33,585 bases of DNA from Blastomyces gilchristii SLH14081 (GCF_000003855.2 NW_003101677.1:3304139-3337723); one strand, 5' to 3'. Shown: positions 10,341 to 22,439, counted from the first letter of the stretch. Made by a program: numbers and translations. The notes: generated from the letters alone by a model not told the origin.

Positions 10341-11242
10341 CAACTATAAATTCAGTATACCTCAAGGTCTGACTGAGCCTTTAATCCCTGCACAGTGAGA
10401 TATATTAAATCTAGTTTTAATATCTCAATATTCAATAGATTTTGCAAGGAATTGAGAACAGCAACACTAGATTTCTATTGAATTTGAGAATTAACTCTGT
10501 ATTGATATAATCATTGACAAAGTCTTCTATTTTAAGATATAAATAACCAGTTCCTCTACATCCCGCTGGCAATATTTATATTATTATATAGAAACAGACT
10601 TATATTCTCTATAATATCAAGACTCTGAAGAGAGAAAGTCTTGATAGAGAATATATAGTAGTGTATATCTTAGCAGTTTCTATCTCATTCTTCTGCAGCA
10701 GTTAATGCAAAAAAAAAAAGATCTTAGAAATAGTTTTTTACTTCTCTTAAAAAAGTAAGATGTTTTTCTCTGAGTTTTATACAATATTCTTACAAAGAAT
10801 TAAAAACAGAGTTATTTTCTATTATAATTTTATATTGTTTTTAAGTAAGAATTACTTTTTCAGTGACTGAAGAGCTTTCATTAATACTTAATTCTTTTTT
10901 ACACTCTTTATTAACTGATTTGAGTTGCATACTTGTTATGTGAGAAGAATTGAATGATTTAGAATAAAATTGAATAGTTTTAATCAATTTCTCTGCAAAA
11001 AATTAATTTATTTTTTGTCAGTTTTCTCTCAAAAACTGTTATATTATCTGATTTATTATCAATCAATATCATACTTTTTCTCACTGTATCTCAAGAAAGA
11101 GATTGTAAAGATTTTATTAATTTATCTCAAAAATCAATTTCAGTTTATTAGATTCTGTTCAAAAATCTAACCTAGTTACTGAACTAGTGAGAAAAAAATC
11201 AGGTATTTTATATATAAAAGTCTTTTATTCTTCTTTTAAAAC

Positions 11243-11374
11243 AGTCTGACTAACTGTTCAATTGAAAACAGACTTAGAAATCTCTTAATTGAAACAGTCT
11301 GATCAACTTTTCAAAAGAGTTCAATACATATCTCAATTGAAACAGTCTGATCAACTTTTCATTGAGTGAGAACA
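11243..11374 (+). repeat. Leader repeat, three units, LINE copy 3
   Basis: Units start at 11243, 11296 and 11344. The first spacing is 53 bases, the second is 48 because of a small deletion. The array leads straight to the ORF1 ATG at 11375. Confidence 0.75.
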
Positions 11375-12976
11375 ATGAGTTCAAAAATACACTCAGTTGA
11401 TGTGGAAAAAGATGCTTTCTCAAATGCTATTCCTGAGATTGAAATTCTGAAGAGAAGAAAGAAAGAAGAAATAGAGAAATAACAAGTTCTTGAAATACAG
11501 GAACTTGAAAAAGCAAGCAAGATTCTTGAAAAGCAGTGTCTGAGTGAGATGAATGAAGAAATTCTGTTAATTCCTCATGCTCAGGCTAGACAACTACAGA
11601 AGATGATCAAGTTCAAACTTGGAATTTCAAATACAGTTTAAAAAACATTGAAAATTCCTAGTACAATCACTGACTTCTTATCTTGCTCTTGTTCTTCTTT
11701 TTCTACTTCTTCTTCTTCTTTGAATCAGAAGAAGACATATGCTCAAGCAGCTGAATCTGCTATCTCTAAACTCACTGTCTCAAAATCTGCTCAAAATTCT
11801 GAGAAAACTGAGAAGAATAATACTCATACTTCTATTCATAGAAAAGTGAAGAAAAAATTATAAAAGAAGAAAAACTTTCAAATCTTCAGAAATAGAAGAC
11901 TTATTCTCAAAGTCTTAAATCAGAATATCTTATAAAGAAACAAGCTAAACTGAAATCTCATTCTCAGACTCAGAAATGAAATTAATCAGTAGTTCTTTTC
12001 TCAGTTAATAACTGATATTGAAGTTCAAAAACTAGTTATAGCTTTAATTGAGATATTCTTCTTTGAAAACTTCATTATTCTGACTACAATGTCTGAATTT
12101 AATATGGAATTTATTATTCAGAATGAGAATCTCTGAAAATCAGTAGTAGAATCTTTGTTAAACACAATAATTCTATCTGAGAGAGATGAAAAGTGAGACA
12201 AATTCATTCTTTATAATATTTCAGTTGAAATTTTTAACTGTGAAGAAGAAATACTACTTCTCAAAAATGAATTAGAAGAATACAACTCTATTCAACTGAG
12301 AAAAGAGCCTATGTGACTAAATTCAATTGAGTTCAGACAAAGCAGAAGAAATGCCTCTGTTCTAGTATATACAAAGACACTTGAACAGTCAAAGATCTCT
12401 GAAGTAAGAGTAGCAGATTTGAAAATGAGAGTTCATGAATACAAAGACTCAAGAATGAATCTCAAAGTATAAACACAGTATTCAAACTGTCAAAGATATG
12501 AATACTTTACACTCTTCTGTTTTAGAGACTTAAAATGTGCATTCTGTGCCAGAGATCATAAAACTAGTGAGTATAAATGTGAAACATGCTTAAAAAGAGA
12601 TGAAATATGTCAATATACTATGCTTAAACACTCTAATTGCAAAGAAAACCATGCATCTAGCTCAAAAGAATGTATATTTGCTTCAAGAACTCAAAAGAAC
12701 TGAAGAAAAGATAAAGCTCAAAACAAATCTAGAACTGAAGAGAATAGTCAAGTCAGTAAACTCACAAATGCAAGCTTAAAAAGAAGAAACTCTCAAATAT
12801 TTAAATCTTCAAACTTTAATTCTTCAGCTAAATGTAAACAGAATTTGAATTCTTAAACTTCTGTTAAGATTAGAGAATTGAGAAATGACTCTGATAATAA
12901 ACTAGATATAATACAAGCAGTTGAGATTTCTACTTTTCAGAATAGTTATAATCTACTATCTGATGATAGTGATTAG
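11375..12976 (+). pseudogene. LINE copy 3 ORF1, broken by stops only
   Basis: The ATG and the terminal TAG (12974-12976) are in one frame, giving about 533 codons. Damage is by in-frame stops such as TAA at 11480 (CAA in copy 1), TAA at 11639 and TGA codons at expected tryptophans. The Lys/Glu-rich coiled coil, the Ser-rich linker followed by Thr-Tyr-Ala-Gln-Ala-Ala, and the Cys/His zinc-knuckle cluster (about 12480-12680) are recognisable. The first knuckle is damaged (Cys to Tyr, TAA in front). Confidence 0.8.
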
Positions 12977-12999
12977 ATTCTACTCTACTCTCTTTTAGT

Positions 13000-15900
13000 A
13001 TGAATATACAATCAAAATAATAAAAAAAGTTTAAAAACTCTTCAAAAATCACATTTATTCAAAATAATGTGAATAGAAACTCAAATTATATTTATTCTTA
13101 TCTTCAAATTGCATTTGAATAAAAAGTTGATTTTGTACTGCTTCAGAAGATGAATTTTAATGCTGAGTAAAAATATGTCATTTCTCATTCAAGCTAATAC
13201 TGCTTTCTACCTCAAAAGTCTGAAATAAAGTCAAGAGTAGTAATCTATGAAAGAAAGAGATCAAGATATTAATTTAATCTAAGATTTGATATCATGTCTG
13301 ACTCTGATATTCTAGTGAGTGATATTATAGATAAAGAGAATGAGTTTGATACTATACAGCTCATAAATATCTATAATGAAAACTCATTGAAGAAAAATAA
13401 CAATATCTGAATAATTAATAGAGAATTTCTGAACATTATTTCACTAAGAAACTCTATAATTATAGGAGATTTCAATGCACATTATCTCTAATGAAATTCA
13501 GAATGCAAGAGAGTAGTAAGAGCTGATAATCTGATTGAATAAATCTTTGAGCATTCAATAGATTTAGTTAATAAGTCTGATCAACAAACATTCTTTAGAA
13601 AAGATATGAAACAGAAATCTTTTATAGATCTAATCTTCATGTCACAAAATCTAATGAAAAAAAGACTTGTAAACTGATTTATTGATTCAAATGAGACATC
13701 AGAATCAGATCATGAGATTATTCAATTTAACATTAAACTGAGTGAAAAATAAATGAGTGAAAATCCTTTTCTCTCTAATCAGTTTAACTTTGAAAAAGCT
13801 GATTGAAAAGCAGTTGAAGAAAGCATAAAACTGTTAAAAACTGAAAGATAGAGTGAGCTATATTGAAATTCTGATCAAGATATCTCAAATGAAATGCTTG
13901 AGAATAGAGTGAAGCTTATTACATCTATTATTCTAACAAGTGTTAGAGATAATATTTTAAAGAGAAAATCTTCTAAGTATTCAAAATCTTGATGAAATGA
14001 GAATATCTCATCTAAAAGAAAAGAATTAGCTACTGTCAGAAGAGATTGAAAGAATGATGTAATATCTGATAAAGAGTTTAAAGCTGTCAGAAATGAATAT
14101 TTTTCAGATATTAAAAGAGTTAAAATAGACTGCTGAAATAAATTTCTTGAAGAAGCATAAGAAAAGAAAGTTTTTAAAGCTTTTAACTATACTAAAACAA
14201 GAAGTGTAGCAAAACTTTCAGCCTTAGAATATGAGTTTCAGAATGAATTATATACAGCAAACTCTTTTGAGAAAAAATGTCCAGCTTTTATGAGAATTCT
14301 CTTTCAAAACTCATCAGATTCAGATTCAGAGAAAGAGAATATATCACTTCTCAACTACATTGATGAAAATGACTGGGAATGGCCTGATCTTATACAAGAT
14401 GAATTAGAGTCAGCTATCTTCTCAAGTTCTGTTAAAACTGCTGCAGGGCCTGATTCAATTAATTACTTGATTATTCAAAATACATATTTCTACTTAAAGA
14501 ATGAGTATTTTGAGCTCTTTTTTAATCTCTTGAAAAATGGATATCATTCTGAATGCTGGAGAGAAGCCACTGAAGTGAATCTTATAAAACCTAATAGAAA
14601 AACTTCAATTCTTAAGTTATATGAAGTAATATCTCTATTAAACTGTCTAGGAAAGGATTTGAAAAAGATAATAGCTACTCAACTATTCTTTATAAGCTCT
14701 ATTAATAACTCTCTTTTATTCAGTGAATAAATCAGAAATAGAAAACAATGTTCTGTAATTAACACTATTCTCTCAGTTATTCATGATATTCAAATAGTAA
14801 AGCATGAAGGTCTGGTCTCAACTGCAGTTTTTATTGATATAAAAGAAGCATTTGATCATGTTTCAAAGTCAAAGTTAATTCAGACTTTGAAGATGTTAAA
14901 ACTGTCACTATCTCTAATAAAATAAGTTAACTGTTTTATATCTAAAAGAATCATATAACTTTTCTTTGATGAAATGAAATAAGACAAGACTGAGATAAAA
15001 ATAGAAGTACTGTAAGAATCTTCAATCTCACTCATTTTATTTGTAATATACACTGCATATCCATTCAAAGATAGAAATATGAAAATAGTACAATCTTCAA
15101 GTTATGTAGATGATATTGATCTGATCTACAGCTCAAGAACTATTAAAGAGAATTTGAAAGAGATTGAAAAAGCTGGAAAGAAAATCTTTGTCAGAGCAGA
15201 TATCAATTAAATTTAATTTAATATGAATAAACTGAGTTAATTCATTTCTTTTCTAGATTCAATGAGAAAGAACTATCTCTAACTCTTTTAAATAGAGAGA
15301 TTAAACCCATTTTAAATATCAAATGATTAGAAGTATGGTTAAACTTCAAGTTGAATTTTAAATATTATATTCAACAAAGAACTGTCAAGACAGAAAGACT
15401 ATTAAAAAACAGTATCAGACTATTAAATACAGAGAGAGATCTATTCTTCCAGGCTATGAGACAGTTATATATAGCCTGTATTATCTTAGTAGCTGATTAT
15501 GAAGTTCAAGTTTGATGAAATAATCAAGGAAATTTCACTGAACTCTTTCAAAGTCTGTAAGACAGAGCTTTGAGAAGAATTCTGAGAGCATTCAAATCAT
15601 CTTCTATTAAAGCAATGAAAATTGAAGCTTCAATTTCTTCTTCTGCTATTAGATTTGAAAAGGCCTGTATGAACTATGCTCTGAGAGTTATAAAGATGAG
15701 CTCAAATCATATAATCAGAGAAAGAGTCTCTTCTTCATTTTCACTGATTAACTCTGGAAATGAACTGAATTGAAATAGATTTCTTGATTGAAATGAAAAT
15801 AATTCTTCAAAGAAAATGTCTTCTCAACTGTACAGACTATGCTCACTGATTAAAAATCAATTTTCTTCTTTAAATGTTGAAAAAGTTGATCATGAGAAGT

Positions 15901-16954
15901 TATCTCTCTGAAGAGAAAAGCTTGAATCTCTTATAGACTTATAAATAAGTGAACTATCTAAAGAGAAAGAATATGAACAGCATTTGAAGAGAATTTCTAC
16001 AATCAATATAAAAGACTCTATTCTGATTTATTCAGATAGCTTAAAAAATAAGAATTTAAATAGATCAGGCACAGACATTGCTTATACTGAAGATAATATT
16101 AATTTTATCTCAGATTTCTGAAATCTAGGCTGTGAATCTGAAGTCTTTGACACTGAACTATTTGTAATAATGAAATCTTTCAAACTTATTAAAATAAAAT
16201 CTTATAAAAGAGAAAATAGTTTGAAAGAGATATGAATATTCTCTGATAGTCAAGCTGCTTTAAAAAGACTTAGAAATAGTCAGATTCATAATGATCAAAT
16301 GAATCTTGAACTGATCTTAAACTCTGTTTTAAAAATTCAAAAGAGAAGAATATCAAAGCTGATAATTCATCTACACTAAGTTCCTGCTCATATGAATATT
16401 CATGGCAATGAATTGACTGATTCAGCTGTAAAAAAAGGTTCAGAACTAAGCAGATCTATTCAGAAAATTGTGTCCTAGTCTTTTATAAAGAGAAAAATAA
16501 AAGAATCTTATTTAGACAAGTGAAATGAAAGCTGACAGAAATAAAAGAAGAGTATACATTATTCAAGATTTGAAACAAAACTCAAGTGAAAATCTTATTT
16601 AATTAAATATAAAAAGAAAATATTCTCACCTATAATGCAGCTGAAACTAGAACATGGCTATTTCAAATCTTATATACAAAGATTTGATGATAGATTTGAT
16701 TCAATAGAATGCTCATTCTGCAATGCAAATGAGAATTCTGAGTATATTGTAATACACTGTGCATTATACAATAGTCTCAGAGTCAGATTGAAAGAGAAGT
16801 ATGATCTAAATCAATTAAATATAAGATTCTTATTCTCAACTGAGACAGGAATTAAATACTTAATAGACTTCTATCAGAAACTCAAGCAGCTACAAGAAAA
16901 TGACTGAATTCAGAAATATCTAAATATGAAGAGAAGAAAATTGATCAGATATAG
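13000..16954 (+). pseudogene. LINE copy 3 ORF2 (EN-RT-RNase H polyprotein), broken
   Basis: This is the LINE polyprotein that nicks target DNA and reverse-transcribes the element RNA there. Domains in order: endonuclease (GDFNAH near 13467-13485; SDHEI near 13708), RT (AAGPDSIN near 14445; YVDD catalytic box at 15103-15114), RNase H (about 16010-16460; SDSQAA near 16243, GNE near 16404), and a C-terminal C-x2-C...H...C motif (16710-16765). A 1-bp loss in an A-run near 15228, relative to copy 4, changes the frame, and a second near 16868 alters the C-terminal reading compared with the inverted copy. The segment 14290-14730 is the longest intact piece. TGA or TAA replaces several conserved Trp codons. 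The probable native end is TAG at 16952-16954. Confidence 0.85.
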
Positions 16955-17175
16955 ACTGTTAAAACAGCTATATACTATCTTTTGAGAATTTGTTTCATTA
17001 CAGTCTCTCTTTATTTTACTTTATTTTTTCCTTTCTATTCTTTTCTATCTATCTATTTAATGTGTCTATCTTTAAGACTGTGTTCTCTTTTCTTTTGTCA
17101 TGATATTGTCAAATGGTTTCAAAGTATCAGAAGATGTTAAAACACTGCAATTTGTAAACAGTTTTTGTATTCTGG
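16955..17175 (+). other. 3' UTR of LINE copy 3, first part
   Basis: T-rich non-coding sequence with pyrimidine runs and CTAT repeats near 17046-17056. It matches the 3' UTR of the inverted copy (32791-32946) up to about 17098. It continues after the gypsy element at 24234. Confidence 0.8.
17171..17175 (+). repeat. Left target-site duplication of the gypsy element
   Basis: TCTGG here corresponds to TCTGA at 24229-24233. Five base pairs is the usual duplication length for Ty3/gypsy integrases. The single G-to-A difference fits the mutation pattern of the window. Confidence 0.85.
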
Positions 17176-17433
17176 TGTAAGAAATCCCGCTTCTCACAGA
17201 TTCTTTACCTCTATTCCTATCTCGAGCGTAATCAATAGGGTTAGCTGCCCTTGGCTACGCATAACTATATAGACTGGAGTTTGTGAATACTATTCATAAC
17301 TCAGCTTGAATACTATTATACATTTAATCTCTACATTTTATCTTTCTATTGTGAATACTTCTAGTAGTTAACAGTATATATCACACCAAGCTGCAAATAT
17401 CTGAATAATGGTCTGTAAGCACTTATTCTTACA
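17176..17433 (+). repeat. 5' LTR of gypsy copy 1 (258 bp)
   Basis: It begins TGTAAGAAAT and ends ATTCTTACA, an imperfect terminal inverted repeat. It aligns without gaps to 23971-24228. Differences are mostly C/T and G/A. The outer 100 bases keep CpG and GG/CC (CCCG, CTCGAGCG, AGGGT), whereas the inner end does not. Confidence 0.95.
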
Positions 17434-17434
17434 T

Positions 17435-17442
17435 TTCAAGCT
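17435..17442 (+). promoter_or_regulatory. Candidate primer-binding site, possibly self-priming
   Basis: TTCAAGCT begins one base after the LTR, where the minus-strand primer must pair. It is the exact reverse complement of AGCTTGAA at 17303-17310 inside the LTR. Tf1-type elements prime with the 5' end of their own RNA by such complementarity. Eight bases is short, so chance or a tRNA primer is possible. Confidence 0.35.
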
Positions 17443-17465
17443 CTGTCAGTCAGCAATCATCTGTT

Positions 17466-18650
17466 ATGACTGAAAGAACTAGAAACTTATATACTTCAAT
17501 CTCTGTGAACTCTACTGCAGACACTCAGAAGCAGTCATCTGAATCATGAATAATCTCTGTGAAAGAAGTCTCAGAGAACTTATCAATCACTCACAGAATA
17601 TTATTCTCTGTATCAGTGACAGAGGAACTCTCTGAACTTATAAATGAATCAATCTCAGTGAAGAACATTCTTGAGCATCTTCTATGAAATCAAGCTATTT
17701 TTCTACAAGAAATGCTTACTGTCTGCAAACACTCTTAAACTGAGTCTCTAGACATGATCTTCAGAGATACTTATGAACTGAAAAGAAACTTTCTTAAGCT
17801 GTAATCACTTAAGATCACTTATCAAATCACAATCTATAAAAGCTTTTGCAAGTTTGTATTTGAAATTGACTCACAAGCTCAGCTGTGTAACATGAAAGAT
17901 GAAGAAGCTGTTATCTATATAATATCAAGCCTCTACTACACTGAAGTCAAGAACTGGCTGAATCATCTAGAAAATGATTATAAGAGATTTCACTGATCTA
18001 TTCTCAAGATCTATCTAGAGAATAAGTTAAGATACTCTGTGAGCTGAACAGAGAATATCTGAGCTGTAATCATTAATATTAGAAAAAGAGACAAGGAATC
18101 TGATGAAGACTACTCATAATACTTCATGAAATTGTGATGTGAATTGAGATCTGTGAAAACAGGGCTCTGAAACAAGATCTGAATAATGATGTTTATAAAG
18201 AGACTGAATAAAAATATGCAGAACAAGCTCATTGAGTAAGACTCTAAGTTCTTAATTATGAAGAAACTAATGACTCTTATTCACTGCTTATAAATTACTG
18301 TGAGAGTCACAGATCTGTAGAGAGTGAATTACTGACTGACTCTGTAAGAGTCAGAATAACAGAGAACAGATTTGTCAGAGAAAGATGATAAGATATAGAG
18401 AGATTCACATCTAACTGCTGAGTAGAGAGAGAGAGCTTTACAAGCTTCTGTAAACAGAGTATACAATAGAAAGATCAAGAAAAAGAATCTCTACTTTATC
18501 TATTCTAAATCAGAACATCTTCACACAAACTGTCTGAACAAATTAAAATAGAAATTTGAGAAGTTATGAACAGAGTCAGTAACAGTCTTCTTAAGAGTTT
18601 TGAAGCTGACACCTGAATCTGTTACTCTTTCAATGAAAATACTTGCTTAT
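17466..18650 (+). pseudogene. Gypsy copy 1 gag region, broken
   Basis: The first ATG after the LTR (17466) opens a reading frame that, ignoring stops, carries long helical and acidic stretches typical of a gag capsid region (about 17800-18330). Near 18440-18540 a Cys/His-containing segment (FCK, then SEH and a TNC-type end) could be a zinc knuckle, but the spacing is degenerate. Many TGA and TAA codons interrupt it. The assignment rests mainly on position upstream of the protease. Gag would form the particle that packages the element RNA. Confidence 0.6.
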
Positions 18651-18900
18651 AGAGAGAGATCACACTGCAGTACTACTGTCTTACAAGTATAAGAAGTATT
18701 GATAAACACAGGATCTCAGGTCACTATAGTGTTTCTAAAGCTTATAAAGTGAATGAGCTGAGTGATAAAAACTGAGAACCTGCTCTTGTAATAAGCAGAG
18801 TATGAGAACTCAGATCTGAGAGCTGAGAGACTTATAAGAATCATCTTTGAATTGCAAGATCTCTTCAGAATCTGAAGAAGATTTGCAGAAACTGTGATTA
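18650..18900 (+). pseudogene. Gypsy copy 1 protease region, active site mutated
   Basis: The reading VLINTGSQVTIVF at about 18696-18734 matches the aspartic protease active-site segment of Ty3/gypsy elements (usual form LIDTGSQ or LLDSGA). The catalytic Asp is Asn here (AAC at 18705-18707), a G-to-A change in keeping with the rest of the element. Stops surround the motif. The enzyme would cleave the gag-pol precursor; this copy cannot. Confidence 0.7.
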
Positions 18901-19139
18901 TTGCAGATATTACAGATAATATGTACTTGAAACTTGTATAACTTCAAAGATATAATCTGCACATAGCTATCTACAAGTCAGGTATATACTTCTGATCAGT
19001 GTTAACAGACTTACTCACAGAGATAGAATCAGTTGATACTGCAGAGTTGATTAGAGAAGACAAGCTCATCTATATAATGACTTTACAAATGTCTGAGAAC
19101 TTTTCAGCTATGAAAACTGAGCTTCAGATATTAGAGAAA

Positions 19140-20640
19140 TACTGAGATCTTATAGAGATATTCAGCTCAGTAAAGACAGCTAAGCTTTCTTCTCACTATA
19201 AGAAGAATCTGATAATAGATTTAATAGAAGAATAGAAATTCTTCTGAGAATCAATCTATAAGCTCTCTAATTATAAGACAGAGATCTTGCAGGTCTATGT
19301 AAAGAAGAATCTGAAGAATGACTTCATTCAATCTTCACAGGCCTCTGCAGAAGCCTCTGTGATATTCATGAAGAAGAAGAATAAAGATCTCAGATTATAT
19401 GTAAACTACTGCAATCTGAACTTTAAGATAATAAAGAGTTACTACTCTCTATCTCTGATTGAGAATGTGATCAACTGTCTTATAAAAGCTGTTATATTCA
19501 TACAACTGAATATGATTAATGTATATACATGACTGTGAATACAGTCTGAGAATGAATAAAAGACTGTCTTCAGAACTGCACTGAAATTGTTTAAATATCT
19601 AATATTATCTTTTAATTTGACTAATATCTCTGCAGTATTTCAGTCTTTTATTAATAAAATACTTGATATATATCTGAATGTCTTTATAATAATATATCTG
19701 AATGATGTGATAATGTACTCTATGAAGAAGAAAGAACACACTGAGTATATGTGAAGTGTGTTAAAGATCTTAGATGAGACAGAACTGTATATTAAGCTTA
19801 CAAAGTACAACTTCAGTATCTGTCAGATTAATTTCCTAGAATATGTAATCACTGCAGATAATATTCAGATGAAATCTTCATAAATTGAAACTATTCTATC
19901 ATGACTGAAGCTAACTAGTATTCATAAGATTCAGATCTTTCTGAGCTTTGTGAATTTCTATAGACAGTTTATCTTTATATTTATGAGAATCTTCTTAACT
20001 CTTACAGACATGCTGAAGAGTGAAAATAAGAAGAAGTTATTCTATAAATGAAGAATGAAAAGATTATTAAGAAGAGAGAGCTGTAAGAACTTTCTTATCT
20101 CAGAAGCTTACAGAGTCTTCATAAGATTAAAACAGATATTCATAGATACAGTGATACTATTTTACTTTAATCTCTTACTCTTAATCAGATTGAAGACAGA
20201 TGTCTTCTTCTTTATAATTTCAGAAATAGTCTTACAACTATAGTTAAATGAGAACTGAGTTTCAGTGATCTTTTTCTTATAGAAGATATAATCTACAGAG
20301 ATCAACTATAACATTTATAATCAGAAGCTTCTTACAATAGTGAAATTCTTTCATTACTAATGTCACTACTTTGAGAATCTCATAACAGTGATTACTGTTA
20401 GAACTGATTATAACAGCTTATAACAGTTTACTTCAATCAAGAAACTTCTGCAGTGACAGATTCACTGAGCTCAGAGACTGAGTGAGTTTTGATTCATAAT
20501 AAAACATATCAAGAGAACTAAGAACTCAGTGAACAGACTCTTTTACAGACTAGACTATAGTAAGAAGATCAGAGTGACAGACATAGAGAGACTAGAGAAG
20601 AAAGAAAAGCTTCACAGAATGCTTAAACTAAGTATTACAA
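19140..20640 (+). pseudogene. Gypsy copy 1 reverse transcriptase and RNase H, broken
   Basis: The RT core is readable: SQASAEASVIFMKKKNKDLR near 19335-19395, a YSLSLIENVI segment near 19445, KTVFRTALKLFKY near 19560-19600, and the catalytic box YLND at 19695-19706, where the usual YLDD has lost one Asp by G-to-A. The connection and RNase H follow: FLSFVNFYRQFI near 19938, YNQKLLTIVKF near 20315-20350, and RTDYNSL near 20402 (usual TDHxSL). Order and motifs are those of fungal Ty3/gypsy pol. At least a dozen TGA/TAA codons make it dead. Confidence 0.88.
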
Positions 20641-20869
20641 AGAGATTGACTGAAGAGTCTCTCAATTCTCTGTGAGAGAAGAGAGAGAAGAGAGAGAAGA
20701 AGTCTGTACAATTACTCTCTATAACACTGAGAGTCAACACTCTGAGAATCTCTGTAAGAATTCTTGAAGAGAGTATCTATAATCTGAAGAGTTTACAGGC
20801 TTTGAGAAGCACTGCAGAAGATCTGATATAAGAGAAAATAGAGTATAAGTCTTTATAAGATCTTCTATT

Positions 20870-22060
20870 CAGATTGTCTGAACTGCAACTGAAGAATAAA
20901 TATACTCAGTATATTCAGAAACTACTCACAGCAGAGATCAACTCTGCAGAAATAAAGAATTAAAGAGACTTAAATAATCTCTTATAAAGAGAGAGTCAGA
21001 TTTATATACCTATAAATAAGTTTCTATATATAGAACTTATTAAAAGATATCATGACTCTTCTCTAGCAGGTTATTTTACAGATACTAGAACTCATGAGTT
21101 GCTTGTAAGAAAATACTTCTAACTGAAGATATAAGAACTTATAAAGAAGATAGTGAATTCTTATACTATTTATCAGAGTTCACAGATAGTATGATTCAGA
21201 TTATATAAAGAACTTACTTCTCTACTCATTCTGTGAAAACCTTGAAAATAGCTAGAAATAAATGCTCTTATGAGTCTTTCTGAAAGCAAGAACATATATA
21301 ATATCTGCTTTGACAGTGTGCTATTGATAGTGAATTATTTTATCAAGATAACACACTTTATACTCATCTGCAAGAACTTGAAGTCAAAGAATTTAACTTA
21401 CATCTTTATTTATAATATGATCTGATTGTATGAGTTGTCTGCAAACATTGTCTCAGATAGAGAATTAATCTTCATAGAGAAGTTCTGATCTGATCTGATA
21501 ACTATACTGAAGATTTCATAAGATCTAAGTATGACTTTTCATCAATAGATAGATGATCAGATAGAATATCTGATGAGTATATTGAAACAGTATCTGCAGT
21601 ACTTTATCAATTATAATCAGAATAACTGAGTATATTGATTATTACTTATAGAGTTTGTATATAACAATTCAAAATATATTAGTATAGATAAAACTCTCTT
21701 TGAGATACTCACTGAGACTTATTCATGAATAATCTTGATAAACTCATAAGAGTACACTATAGAGTGTGATAATATCTGTGAACAGACTGAGAGAATTCAG
21801 AATATTCAGAAGAAAGCTTATAAATTCTTAAGAAAGACTCAAGAGTATCAGAAGAGATACTATAACTTCAAGTATATTATAAAAAGTTTCAAGAAAGATG
21901 ATAGAGTCTGACTAAGTCTAGAAAACATTATTATATGAAGATCTAGTAAGAAGCTGAATCTCTTACAGACAGAGTCTTGTACAATTATGAAGAAAATTAG
22001 CTCACAGTTCTACAGATTGAAACTGTTATCTGTGTTATAGATATATAATATTTTTCATAT
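20870..22060 (+). pseudogene. Gypsy copy 1 integrase, broken
   Basis: The N-terminal HHCC-like zinc region is visible at about 21045-21190 (RYHDSSLAGYF, then THELLVRKYF). The catalytic core follows, with FDSVLLIVNYFIKITHFI near 21310-21360 (the usual VDRFSKMAHFI, first Asp mutated nearby), SDRELIF near 21455-21475 for the second acidic motif, and the IEFVYNNS segment near 21648-21672 that sits just after the catalytic Glu region. The enzyme joins element DNA to host DNA. Multiple nonsense codons and substitutions at catalytic positions show it is inactive. Confidence 0.8.
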
Positions 22061-22119
22061 CTCTTTACTCTGTGAATATAAGGAATTCTTAGAAGAGAAT
22101 TCTGTGACTCATCACTCTA

Positions 22120-22300
22120 TTTATAAAGTACTAGAGAGTGAAAGAGAATATCAGGTCAAAGAGATTATTGACTCAGAGAAGTGAGATTACAAGCTCTGAT
22201 TCAAGATTCAGTGATAAGAGTATTCTGATAATATGAATGAGTTCACTTAAGAATTATCTGAGTAGATAAGACATCTGCAGAAGCTGAGACATGACTTTTA
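22120..22300 (+). pseudogene. Chromodomain at the integrase C-terminus
   Basis: The reading YQVKEIIDSEK, followed by YKL-x-FKIQ, then EYSD and an EFT-x-ELSE segment (22148-22265), matches the chromodomain pattern of chromoviruses (YEVEEILD...Y-x-VKW-x-GY...TWEP). Several TGA codons fall exactly at the expected Trp positions. Chromodomains bind methylated histone H3 and direct integration to heterochromatin, which fits this nested, silenced setting. It is not functional here because of the stops. Confidence 0.75.
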
Positions 22301-22439
22301 TACTGTAAATTCTGATAAGTCAGAATAATACAGTCTTTGCTAAGAATCTGATTGTGATAAAGATATTAATACTGTTATTTATAAACTCTAGTCTATAAGA
22401 TAATAAGTTTCTACTGAGATAAACAGTCTGCAGTGCATG

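Larger units (their letters stand above)
9683..11374 (+). other. 5' UTR of LINE copy 3
   Basis: The first 500-650 bases are rich in CpG, CC and GG and sharply different from everything downstream. Two monomers follow (about 10018-10340), then an AT-rich leader and three leader-repeat units (starts 11243, 11296, 11344). Long minus-strand open frames exist in the CpG-rich part, but I judge them chance because the block is the start of the LINE transcript. Confidence 0.75.

Noticed and set aside
14290..14730. Independent small gene of 146 codons
   Set aside because: It is the longest stop-free piece of LINE copy 3 ORF2 at the start of the RT domain, collinear with 30434-30832 of copy 4. Its ATG is an internal Met.
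20660..20705. GAGAGAAGAGAGA purine-rich repeat as a regulatory tract or CRISPR-like repeat
   Set aside because: It is a low-complexity stretch within the gypsy pol region between RNase H and integrase. There is no spacer structure, and GA-rich runs are expected from CC/GG loss.
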